The notes under the pieces: generated by a model
Seen by the model: only the letters and a program-made list of their open reading frames with translations
What the model was told of the DNA's origin: nothing
The model's database searches: none
Made by a program: the position numbers and the translations under genes
Assembly: GCF_022549355.1 (NCBI RefSeq)
Contig: NZ_JAKZGL010000003.1
Coordinates: forward strand, 1 to 64,000
Length of the DNA: 64,000 bases
Source: Acinetobacter sp. NIPH 2699
GTDB lineage: Bacteria > Pseudomonadota > Gammaproteobacteria > Pseudomonadales > Moraxellaceae
Direction of reading: 5' to 3'
Shown: one piece after another, positions 55,712-63,121 of the stretch
Numbering within the stretch: the first letter of the stretch is position 1
Layout: each line of letters begins with the position of its first letter

Positions 55712-56932
55712 ATGCGAGAAATCATTCTTATATCCTTTTTAGGACCAGATCAACCGAATCAGTTTACTCGATTAATGCAAGTACTATCCGTACATTCTTT
55801 GCAAATACTCGATGTTGGTCAGGCTGTTATCCATAACCAACTCACCCTTGGGATTGTTGTTGCTTCGGATAATGAGACTGCAACTGCATTAGCAATGAAA
55901 GAGATTTTGATTTTAGCACATGATATTGGCTTAACAGTTCGATTTAAACCAATCTCCAACGCAGAATATGAGCAGTGGGTGAGTGAAGGCGGCCGAACGC
56001 GTTATATTGTGACAGCACTGGCGCCAGAATTAACCGCTGAACATCTGCAAGCCGTCACAAACATTGTTTCGAGTCAGGGTTTTAATATTGAAACAGTCAC
56101 CCGTTTGTCAGGTCGTTTGGCATTAGCAGAAGAAAGCCATTTTCCACGTCGTGCTTGTGTGCAGTTTGGTTTAAGTGGACAAATGCTGGATGCGCAAGCC
56201 ATGCGTGCAGCCTGTTTAAGTTTATCGGGTGAGTTGAATATTGATGTTGCGGTGCAAGAAGACAATGCCTATCGCCGTAATCGACGTTTAGTTTGTTTCG
56301 ATATGGATTCAACCTTAATTGAACAAGAAGTCATTGATGAAATCGCCTTAGAAGCGGGTGTGGGCGAACAAGTTGCTGAAATTACAGAACGTGCGATGCA
56401 AGGCGAGCTGGACTTTCAACAAAGTTTTCGTGCGCGTGTTGCCTTATTAAAAGGCTTAGATGCGTCTGTGCTACCCAAGATTGCAGAGCGTTTGACCATT
56501 ACCGAGGGTGCTGAACGCCTGATTTCAACATTAAAATCACTTGGTTATAAAACGGCTATTTTATCTGGTGGTTTTCAGTATTTCGCTGAATACTTACAAG
56601 AAAAACTTGGGATTGATGAAGTTCACGCCAATATCTTAGATGTTCAAGATGGCGTCGTTACGGGTGAAGTCCAAGGGGCAATCGTTGATGGTGCGCGTAA
56701 GGCAGAGTTATTGCGCCAATTGGCCGAACGGATGGGGATTTCACTTGAACAAGCCATGGCGGTGGGGGATGGGGCCAATGATTTACCGATGTTGTCTATC
56801 GCAGGTTTAGGTGTCGCATTCCGTGCTAAACCGTTGGTGCGTCAAAATGCCAATCAGGCCATTTCAAGTGTTGGTTTAGATGGGGTGTTATATCTGTTAG
56901 GTATGCATGATAAGGATTTAAACCGCGCTTAG
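55712..56932 (+). CDS. serB: Phosphoserine phosphatase with N-terminal ACT domains
   Basis: A 406-residue enzyme for the last step of serine synthesis. Residues about 1-175 are two ACT-like domains (LISFLGPDQPNQFTRLMQVL, YIVTALAPELTAEHLQAV), and the C-terminal HAD domain carries DMDSTLIEQEVIDEIA (nucleophile Asp), LSGGFQYFAEYLQ and GDGANDLPML. The ATG at 55712 gives the family N-terminus MREIILISFLGPDQPN; the 19 open codons before it do not match. Serine feedback through the ACT part is possible but unproven. Confidence 0.95.
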   Translation: MREIILISFLGPDQPNQFTRLMQVLSVHSLQILDVGQAVIHNQLTLGIVVASDNETATALAMKEILILAHDIGLTVRFKPISNAEYEQWVSEGGRTRYIVTALAPELTAEHLQAVTNIVSSQGFNIETVTRLSGRLALAEESHFPRRACVQFGLSGQMLDAQAMRAACLSLSGELNIDVAVQEDNAYRRNRRLVCFDMDSTLIEQEVIDEIALEAGVGEQVAEITERAMQGELDFQQSFRARVALLKGLDASVLPKIAERLTITEGAERLISTLKSLGYKTAILSGGFQYFAEYLQEKLGIDEVHANILDVQDGVVTGEVQGAIVDGARKAELLRQLAERMGISLEQAMAVGDGANDLPMLSIAGLGVAFRAKPLVRQNANQAISSVGLDGVLYLLGMHDKDLNRA

Positions 56933-56952
56933 GTCAACGTTTATTGCGTTTA

Positions 56953-56988
56953 AATAAGGTCGCTTTTACTGCGGCCTTATTCATTTTT
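56953..56988 (+). terminator. Terminator of serB
   Basis: AATAAGGTC / GGCCTTATT stem (56953-56961 with 56973-56981) followed by CATTTTTT. The remaining gap to 57294 is AT-rich, with no ORF I trust. Confidence 0.8.
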
Positions 56989-57294
56989 TATACGTCACTT
57001 ATTCGTCATAATTATGTCTAAATGTATAGAAAATCAACAATAAAAAAATTAAGAAAAAAGTTTTTATACGTCCAAATTGCACTATGTTTTTTTGTAATGA
57101 CACGCGGCAATTGATGCTATATGGAAATTCAGGGCTTTTGTAATTTAAAAAAATGTAATGACAAAAGCATATTGCGACAGCTTGTGTCGTATGGTTAATT
57201 TCAGGCTCTTTTTTTCTAAAAAAAACACTCCATAATGCTTAAAGACGCAAATGCAATACGAAGTACTGTTAGAGATACAGAACAATTATGATGA

Positions 57295-57325
57295 GGTCTG
57301 AACAAGAATACAGACCATCTTTTTT
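57295..57325 (+). terminator. Terminator-like hairpin in the leader of a small membrane protein gene
   Basis: GGTCTG / CAGACC (57295-57300 with 57311-57316) then ATCTTTTTT, ending just five bases before the GGAGG ribosome site of the next gene. It could be an attenuator in that gene's leader or the end of a short independent RNA. Confidence 0.55.
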
Positions 57326-57340
57326 AAGACGGAGGTTCCT

Positions 57341-57676
57341 ATGGAAGCAGCGAATTTCACCATGTGGGTTGGATTTGGCTTAATCGCTGTCGCAGTTATT
57401 GCTGTTTTCTTTTCTCCTTATCGTCGTTGGTTAGGTTTTATGTTGGCAGGTATGCTCTGTTGGGGACTGTTAGAAGTGGTACGCTTTGGTGTGCAAACCA
57501 CCTTCGACATATCAGTCGCTTATAGTTATCTGACGGCCCTGAGCCTCGCGATGGTGACGGTTACATTTATCCTTTTACGTGAAGACAAACAAGCACAAAA
57601 ACAGTTAGCAAATCGTCAGTATATTGAACATACACCAGTATATAAGGATGACCAGCAACAATGTTCTAGCAGATAA
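57341..57676 (+). CDS. Small three-span membrane protein, function unknown
   Basis: A 111-residue protein with three hydrophobic spans (residues about 7-25, 30-50 and 61-80) and a polar, Gln-rich C-terminal tail (REDKQAQKQLANRQYIEH...QQQCSSR). No family recognised. GACGGAGG is a strong ribosome site. A terminator-like hairpin sits in its leader and a strong terminator follows, so it is an individually regulated gene. Confidence 0.75.
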   Translation: MEAANFTMWVGFGLIAVAVIAVFFSPYRRWLGFMLAGMLCWGLLEVVRFGVQTTFDISVAYSYLTALSLAMVTVTFILLREDKQAQKQLANRQYIEHTPVYKDDQQQCSSR

Positions 57677-57695
57677 TCTATAATAATTTGAACAA

Positions 57696-57729
57696 CAACA
57701 AAGGCATGCTCAGCATGCCTTTGTTGTAT
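57696..57729 (+). terminator. Terminator of the small membrane protein gene
   Basis: CAACAAAGGCATGCT / AGCATGCCTTTGTTG perfect 15-base stem (57696-57710 with 57712-57726). Confidence 0.9.
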
Positions 57730-57819
57730 TCTGTGACAAAGCTTTTACCGCCTTTTCTACAATTGTGCTAGGATACGGATTGTCTTAATTTCCACCATTA
57801 TACTGTAGGCATAAATGTC

Positions 57820-58299
57820 ATGAAGCTTCCTTCTTTACCTGTGGTTAAGTTACCTATTGTTGATGTAAGTACTGATCCACTTGATTTGTTAGTGGCAGGT
57901 TTGGCGTTACGTATGAAGCAATTAGCACGTACTAGCCCGAAGTTTATTGAGTTGGTACATGATCGTGAGTTTCGTATTCAAATCGGTACAGATTTAGGTA
58001 TGGCGCGTCAAATTCTTGTGAATCGTGGCAAGATTGAGACCGTTGCAGGTAGCCCAGAAAAGGCCGACTTTATTTTACAGTTTGCTGATAGTGAGCAAGG
58101 TGTAAAAACTTTGGTGAAAGGCGATCCAACTGCATTCATGACTGGTATGCAAGATGGCAGTATTAAAATGGAAGGTGATTTTAGTTTGTTGGTTTGGTTT
58201 AACCAAGCTGCAAAATTAATTCCACCGAAGGTGCCAAAACCTGTAAAAGAAAAGTTTCGCCAAGCTCGTGCGTTTATCAAAGAAAAAACAGGCAGATAA
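57820..58299 (+). CDS. SCP2 sterol-transfer-like domain protein
   Basis: A 159-residue soluble protein. Residues about 35-135 match the SCP2 lipid-binding fold: IQIGTDLGMARQILVNRGKIETVAGSPEKADFILQFADSE, then VKGDPTAFMTGMQDGSIKMEGDFSLLVWFNQA, with the typical GDPTAFMTGMQDGSI segment. E. coli UbiJ/UbiT-like proteins share the fold and help ubiquinone synthesis, but no ubi gene is adjacent. The ligand is therefore open. Confidence 0.82.
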   Translation: MKLPSLPVVKLPIVDVSTDPLDLLVAGLALRMKQLARTSPKFIELVHDREFRIQIGTDLGMARQILVNRGKIETVAGSPEKADFILQFADSEQGVKTLVKGDPTAFMTGMQDGSIKMEGDFSLLVWFNQAAKLIPPKVPKPVKEKFRQARAFIKEKTGR

Positions 58300-58310
58300 A
58301 AAGCCATAAA

Positions 58311-58338
58311 AAAAAGCTCCCGAATTCGGGAGCTTTTT
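58311..58338. terminator. Bidirectional terminator between SCP2 gene and dtd
   Basis: AAAAAGCTCCCGAA / TTCGGGAGCTTTTT, a perfect 28-base palindrome between convergent genes ending at 58299 and 58351. Confidence 0.92.
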
Positions 58339-58350
58339 GATTCTCTAGGA

Positions 58351-58791
58351 TTATTCAACTTCTAGGTTAAAGGTCACTGGACCATCATTGACTAGGTGCA
58401 CTTTCATATCCGCAGCAAAAACACCTGTTTGCACATGTGCAAATTGTTGGCAGGTATATGTCACCAATTGTTCATATAGTGCTTTGGCTTCAACTGGTGG
58501 CATTGCTGGCCCAAAGTCTGGACGTAAGCCTTTTTGGGTTTGCGCCATCAGGGTAAATTGCGATACCAATAAAATTCCGCCATTGGCTTGGCTGATATTC
58601 CAGCCCATTTTGCCTTGCTCATCATCGAAGATCCGATATTTTAGAATCTTATCAATTAGCTTTTGACCTTTTTCTAAAGTATCTGCTTTACCGAGGCCTA
58701 AAAATACCAATAAACCGTGTTGAATCTCGCCTGTGGTTTGGCCCTCAACGACAACTTTAGCTTCGAGGACGCGTTGAATGACTGCACGCAT
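58351..58791 (-). CDS. dtd: D-aminoacyl-tRNA deacylase
   Basis: A 146-residue enzyme that hydrolyses D-amino acids from mischarged tRNA. The family motifs are VIQRVLEAKVVVEG at the start, LLVSQFTLMAQTQKGLRPDFGPAMPP in the middle (SQFTL motif) and VHLVNDGPVTFNLEV at the end (NxGPVTF motif). Single gene on the minus strand, divergent from pncB. Confidence 0.96.
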   Translation of the reverse strand: MRAVIQRVLEAKVVVEGQTTGEIQHGLLVFLGLGKADTLEKGQKLIDKILKYRIFDDEQGKMGWNISQANGGILLVSQFTLMAQTQKGLRPDFGPAMPPVEAKALYEQLVTYTCQQFAHVQTGVFAADMKVHLVNDGPVTFNLEVE

Positions 58792-58912
58792 AACATTGAA
58801 AGATAGCTGAAAAAGACAGGCGATTTTAGCAGAGAACTTTGCTTAAAAAGTAGCTGAGCAGCAAAAGTCTACTATTCAACATGAGCGATTTGGTTGTATA
58901 ACAAGAGATATT

Positions 58913-60157
58913 ATGCAAAAGAATGGGTTAAAACCAGCACCTATGTCTGCCATTATTCGATCATTATTGGACACCGACTTATATAAATTCACCATGTTGC
59001 AAGTGGTGTTACATCAGTTTCCACAAACCCATAGTGTTTATTTATTCCGTTGTCGAAATTTACAAGATACGGCTTATCCTTTGGTCGAAATTTTAGCTGA
59101 TTTAAATCATCAGCTTGATTTGTTATGTGATTTAAAATTTGCAGAAGATGAGCTGCAATATTTACGTTCATTGCGCTTTATCAAAAGTGATTTCGTTGAT
59201 TATTTAGAATTATTCCAACTGAAGCGTCGTTTTATTCAAGCCAGTGTTGATGATGCAGGTCGTTTGGATATTCGAATCGAAGGACCTATGGTTCAGGCGA
59301 TGATGTTCGAGATTTTTGTCTTGGCAATTGTCAATGAACTCTATTTCCGCCGTATTCGTCATGATGATGTCTGGGTTGAAGGTGAACGTCGCTTACAGCA
59401 AAAATTGGTTCAACTACAACAATATGCCCTAGAGCAACAAGACAGTGATCCACCTTTTCTCGTGTCTGATTTTGGGACACGTCGCCGTTATAGTTTTGAA
59501 TGGCAAAAACATGTGGTACAGGCTTTTCACACTGCCGCACCCAAGGTATTTCGTGGAACCAGTAATGTGTTATTGGCAAAAGAATTGGGTATTAGCCCAA
59601 TTGGAACAATGGCACATGAATTTTTACAAGCGTTTCAGGCGTTGGATGTACGCTTACGTAATTTTCAAAAGGCAGCACTGGAGGCATGGGTACAAGAATA
59701 TCGTGGTGATCTTGGGATTGCCTTGACCGATGTGGTCGGTATGGATGCATTCTTACGTGATTTTGATTTGTATTTCGCCAAGTTGTTTGATGGCTTGCGC
59801 CATGATAGTGGTGATCCGTATGAATGGGGCGACAAAGCCTATGCACATTATCGTCAATTAAAAATTGATACCAAGACTAAGATGCTCACCTTTAGTGATG
59901 GTTTGAACTTGGAAAAAGCATGGTTATTACATCAGTATTTTAAAGACCGTTTTCAAGTCAGTTTTGGGATTGGCACCAATCTCACCAATGATATGGGACA
60001 AACGCCGCTGAATATTGTTTTAAAATTGGTGGAATGTAATGGGCAATCGGTCGCGAAAATCTCGGATAGCTCAGGTAAAACCATGAGTGATAATGAGACT
60101 TTCCTCGCCTATTTAAGACAGGTGTTTGAGATTGAGGAAACAACCGAGACTTTATAA
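58913..60157 (+). CDS. pncB: Nicotinate phosphoribosyltransferase
   Basis: A 414-residue enzyme joining nicotinate and PRPP in the Preiss-Handler NAD route. Motifs: [21 protein letters not shown] at the start, [13 protein letters not shown] with the His-phosphorylation and substrate region downstream, [40 protein letters not shown] and [20 protein letters not shown] start at 58943 ([12 protein letters not shown]) is also possible; AAGAGAT favours 58913. It works directly after PncA, encoded at 45285. Confidence 0.95.
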   Translation: MQKNGLKPAPMSAIIRSLLDTDLYKFTMLQVVLHQFPQTHSVYLFRCRNLQDTAYPLVEILADLNHQLDLLCDLKFAEDELQYLRSLRFIKSDFVDYLELFQLKRRFIQASVDDAGRLDIRIEGPMVQAMMFEIFVLAIVNELYFRRIRHDDVWVEGERRLQQKLVQLQQYALEQQDSDPPFLVSDFGTRRRYSFEWQKHVVQAFHTAAPKVFRGTSNVLLAKELGISPIGTMAHEFLQAFQALDVRLRNFQKAALEAWVQEYRGDLGIALTDVVGMDAFLRDFDLYFAKLFDGLRHDSGDPYEWGDKAYAHYRQLKIDTKTKMLTFSDGLNLEKAWLLHQYFKDRFQVSFGIGTNLTNDMGQTPLNIVLKLVECNGQSVAKISDSSGKTMSDNETFLAYLRQVFEIEETTETL

Positions 60158-60179
60158 TTTTAATTCGATACGCGTAAAC

Positions 60180-60268
60180 GTCATCCACAACCTGCGTGAT
60201 ATAAGCAAGAAGTCTTTTTTGCGATACAGTTAAATAGATGAAAGAAGTGAACAGGTTTTGTGGATGAC
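60180..60268. repeat. Long-range inverted repeat downstream of pncB
   Basis: GTCATCCACAACCTG (60180-60194) pairs with CAGGTTTTGTGGATGAC (60252-60268) over 15 base pairs with a two-base bulge, enclosing 57 bases. It borders the dispersed repeat at 60273-60357 inside the 325-base gap before the sulfurtransferase gene. Confidence 0.6.
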
Positions 60269-60272
60269 AATG

Positions 60273-60357
60273 GTTTTGCCTACTTTTGTCGAAACAAAAG
60301 TAGGTCGAGCCGAAGGCTTATCCCGAAATAGGATGAGAACACAGTAAGACTCTGTAA
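60273..60357. repeat. Dispersed intergenic repeat, second copy
   Basis: The order TTTTGC-TACTTTT-loop-AAAAGTA-CGAGCCG-AGGCT-AT, followed by AAGACTC-GT, also occurs at 35782-35873, with substitutions and a different loop (TACTTTTGTCGAAACAAAAGTA here). Both copies lie in gene-free gaps, so this is a repeat family rather than a coding remnant. Confidence 0.65.
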
Positions 60358-60482
60358 TGGAAATTCAATTATTTAACTTCTCTATATCTTCTTTTCTGCT
60401 AAATGAATGCAAAAAATCAGACAAAGATAAAAAGTGAGCTATGCTAAAATCAGCTTAATGCGAACGACAAGACACCATAACC

Positions 60483-61331
60483 ATGACGGATGTAGATTTT
60501 AAACTGGGCTTACTGATTGAACCTGAACAACTTGCTCCCTATTTGGGACATGAGTTGATCCGTGTTATTGATTTAAGCCGTGCATCGGTTTATGAGCAAT
60601 TGCATATTCCTCATGCGGTTCATTTACAACCTAAATATTTGGTTGCACAACAAGAACAAGCCAATGGGGTATTGCCTGATTTACAAGGTTTACAAGCCTT
60701 CATTGAGAAATTAAATATTTCTCCTCAACATCATGTGGTGGTGTATGACGATGAAGGTGGTGCTTGGGCGGGGCGCTTGATCTGGAATTTACATTGCCTT
60801 GGTTTTAACCGCACCAGTCTAATTAATGGCGGCATTCATGGTTGGCTTGGTGCAGGTTTACCGACCACGGCTGAAGTGGACCAAGTCACACCGGTTGCAG
60901 GTCTTTTCCAGATTGATTTGGAGACCGTACAGCAGCATCGAATAGAATATCAGGAATTGTTACAACACGTCGAACAGCAAAATATTCAGCTCTGGGATTG
61001 CCGTACTACTGAAGAATATACAGGCTTGCGTCTAGCTGCGCGACGCGGCGGTCACATCCCAAATGCACTGCATTTTGAATGGAGTACTGCCCTAAACCGT
61101 GAAAATCATCTAAAATTACATCCGCTTGAACGCACTCAACAACGTTTGGAGCAATTAGGCTTTGATTTACAACAACCTGTAGTGGTGTATTGCCAGTCGC
61201 ATCACCGTTCTGGCTTGGCGTATATTTTGGCGAGATTGCTCAACTGGCAAGTTAGAGCCTACGATGGTGCGTGGAGTGAATGGGGCAATCGCCTCGATAG
61301 TCCTATTATTTCAGGGGAGTCACCGTCTTGA
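60483..61331 (+). CDS. Tandem-rhodanese sulfurtransferase (SseA-like)
   Basis: A 282-residue enzyme with two rhodanese domains. The N-terminal one ([21 protein letters not shown]) is inactive-type. The C-terminal one ([31 protein letters not shown]) holds the persulfide Cys237 in [11 protein letters not shown]. It probably moves sulfur from thiosulfate or mercaptopyruvate to an acceptor such as cyanide or a thiol. The psd gene starts inside its stop codon, so both are one transcript. Confidence 0.92.
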   Translation: MTDVDFKLGLLIEPEQLAPYLGHELIRVIDLSRASVYEQLHIPHAVHLQPKYLVAQQEQANGVLPDLQGLQAFIEKLNISPQHHVVVYDDEGGAWAGRLIWNLHCLGFNRTSLINGGIHGWLGAGLPTTAEVDQVTPVAGLFQIDLETVQQHRIEYQELLQHVEQQNIQLWDCRTTEEYTGLRLAARRGGHIPNALHFEWSTALNRENHLKLHPLERTQQRLEQLGFDLQQPVVVYCQSHHRSGLAYILARLLNWQVRAYDGAWSEWGNRLDSPIISGESPS

Positions 61332-62179
61332 GTTTTGCAGTAGATTTAAAAAAACAATTCTTTATCAAAGCGCAGAATCTTGTGCCACAACATCAGCTTA
61401 GTCGTGTTATTGGCAAGGTTGCCGCAAGTGAAAATCTTTTGGTAAAAACTGCTGTGATTCAAGCGTTCAAAGCAAAATATGGCATTGATATGAGCATTGC
61501 CGAACAAGCTAATCCGAATCAATATAAATCATTTAATGAATTTTTTACCCGCGCTTTAAAAGAAGGCGTACGTGGGATTGATGAACAAGCAGATAGTATT
61601 GTTTGCCCTGCGGATGGTGCGATTTCTCAGTTGGGCAAAATTGAAGCGGGTGATATTTTCCAAGCCAAAGGTCAAAGTTTTTCTGTTGAGAAACTGATTG
61701 GTGATCCGCAATTGGCAAAGCCATTCCAAAATGGTCAATTTGCCACGGTTTATTTGTCACCTAAAGATTATCATCGTGTGCATATGCCATTGGCAGGTAC
61801 ATTGACGGAAACTTTATATATTCCTGGTGAATTGTTTTCAGTGAATCAAGTGACTGCGGAAAACATTCCCGGTTTGTTTGCGCGTAATGAACGTATGGTG
61901 TGTTTGTTTGACACTGAATTGGGACGTATGGCTGTGGTGTTGGTCGGTGCGATGATTGTCGCAGGCATTGAAACGGTTGCGACGGGTAAAGTAAAACCAA
62001 CAGGTCGGGTTGAATTACAGCATCATCAAATGAAACTTGAGAAAGGCGCAGAACTTGGTCGTTTCTATTTAGGTTCAACCGCAGTGGTGGTGTTTGAAAA
62101 AGATAAAATGGTGTGGGAAGAGCAGTTTAAAGCCAATTCGGCTGTGGTGATGGGTGAGCGGTTGGGGCATTCAGTTTAA
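61328..62179 (+). CDS. psd: Phosphatidylserine decarboxylase proenzyme
   Basis: A 283-residue inner-membrane proenzyme that makes phosphatidylethanolamine. It self-cleaves at Leu-Gly-Ser-Thr: [10 protein letters not shown] gives the pyruvoyl group from Ser250. Other motifs are [29 protein letters not shown] and [11 protein letters not shown] with the charge-relay His. The start is TTG (61328) overlapping the TGA of the sulfurtransferase as TTGA; AGGGGAG upstream supports it. Confidence 0.96.
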   Translation: MSFAVDLKKQFFIKAQNLVPQHQLSRVIGKVAASENLLVKTAVIQAFKAKYGIDMSIAEQANPNQYKSFNEFFTRALKEGVRGIDEQADSIVCPADGAISQLGKIEAGDIFQAKGQSFSVEKLIGDPQLAKPFQNGQFATVYLSPKDYHRVHMPLAGTLTETLYIPGELFSVNQVTAENIPGLFARNERMVCLFDTELGRMAVVLVGAMIVAGIETVATGKVKPTGRVELQHHQMKLEKGAELGRFYLGSTAVVVFEKDKMVWEEQFKANSAVVMGERLGHSV

Positions 62180-62195
62180 TTTATAAGTAATTTTT

Positions 62196-62228
62196 AAAAG
62201 CCCCTTGATGAGTTTGAGGGGCTTTTTT
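62196..62228 (+). terminator. Terminator of the sulfurtransferase-psd operon
   Basis: AAAAGCCCCT / AGGGGCTTTT-type stem (62196-62205 with about 62217-62226) followed by T's. Confidence 0.9.
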
Positions 62229-62281
62229 TACGTATTTCGCATAAGGCGTATTATGTTAATTTTAGGAAAAGTGAACAATAA

Positions 62282-62764
62282 ATGAATGACATAGAAAAAT
62301 TTCAGTTCAAATTAGAATTAATATTAAATCTAAAATCGGCTAAAGATATTCAAGATTGGGCTACAAATAGAATAGAGCAAAATATGACAGATTCGGAAGC
62401 TTTGGAAATCTGTTTCTTTTCTAAAGAAAAACAAGTTTTAGATTATTTTTACAACATTAAATTTGAATGGTTGAACTTACCCCCTACTTTAAAGAAAATT
62501 TTTTTTAGGGAAGCGTTAAGAAAATATATTGAACCACCACCAACTATTGAATATTCAGAAGAATTAATCAGAAGTATCTTTGGAATGTTGCTTGAGCTTT
62601 CAAAAATTGCTGAAGATGAAGATTTATACGACTTGATAGATCATTATGACGATGAACTTTGTTTAATTTTAGATGGTATTTATAATTCAGCACCAGAAGA
62701 GGTATGGCCTTCATTCCTTAATGATCTTAGGAATAGGCTTTCCATAAAATCACTGTCCATTTAA
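62282..62764 (+). CDS. AT-rich orphan gene, function unknown
   Basis: A 160-residue acidic, helix-rich soluble protein with no signal peptide or span. Noteworthy stretches are AKDIQDWATNRIEQNMTDSEALEICFFS near the start and a very acidic centre (KIAEDEDLYDLIDHYDDEL). Base composition is far lower in GC than the genes around it. The size, acidity and isolation resemble contact- or polymorphic-toxin immunity proteins, but no toxin is adjacent and I cannot name a family. Confidence 0.6.
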   Translation: MNDIEKFQFKLELILNLKSAKDIQDWATNRIEQNMTDSEALEICFFSKEKQVLDYFYNIKFEWLNLPPTLKKIFFREALRKYIEPPPTIEYSEELIRSIFGMLLELSKIAEDEDLYDLIDHYDDELCLILDGIYNSAPEEVWPSFLNDLRNRLSIKSLSI

Positions 62765-62917
62765 CATAATGGCCGTTATGTGAAGCAAATACAGATTAAT
62801 TAATAAAAAAATCAAATATTTAAAGTTTTTGAGTAATATCAAAAACGATCAGAAAGACCAGTTTGAAACAAATCACTTTTTTGTGAGCAATTCTGATATT
62901 TTTCCAAGCGTTAACCC

Positions 62918-62985
62918 TGTACGCTTTTTCTTACAAACATTAAGGGCAATGTCCCATATTCAGACCCAATCAAATTGCCTAATAT
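62918..62985 (+). promoter_or_regulatory. Putative GacA-dependent promoter of small RNA copy 2
   Basis: TGTACG-CTTTTT-CTTACA (62918-62935) matches the GacA box TGTAAG-N6-CTTACA in 11 of 12 defined positions. A -10-like TAATAT lies at 62980-62985, placing the box centre about 65 nt upstream of the expected start near 62992, the distance seen at rsm promoters. Confidence 0.65.
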
Positions 62986-62991
62986 GAACTC

Positions 62992-63121
62992 ATCAGGAAC
63001 AGGAAGTTCCAAAACATAAAACAAGAATGATAAGTTTTAGCATCAGGATGTGAGGTATGACAGGAATTGTACCTAGTGAAAGGAATATGGAAAAAGCTCG
63101 ACAGGATGTCGGGCTTTTTTT
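62992..63121 (+). ncRNA. Putative CsrA-sequestering small RNA (RsmX/Y/Z type), copy 2
   Basis: About 130 nt with seven GGA motifs (62996, 63002, 63046, 63063, 63082, 63089, 63104). GGAAC-AGGAA-GTTCC forms a 5' hairpin (62996-63010). CATCAGGATG lies at 63041-63050. GGT-ATG-ACA-GGAAT-TGT-ACC forms a bulged hairpin (63054-63073). The terminator loop is CGACAGGATGTCG, close to the preferred CsrA site ACAGGATGT. The 5' part, a single-stranded TCAGGA then an AGGAA hairpin, resembles RsmY. A GacA-box-like element precedes it. An overlapping reading frame from 63057 has no support. The RNA ends in the T-run shared with the stop of the convergent LysR gene. Confidence 0.78.
63094..63121 (+). terminator. 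Terminator of small RNA copy 2
   Basis: AAGCTCGAC / GTCGGGCTT stem (63094-63102 with 63108-63116, one G-U pair in RNA), loop AGGAT, then seven T's in a row. Confidence 0.92.
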
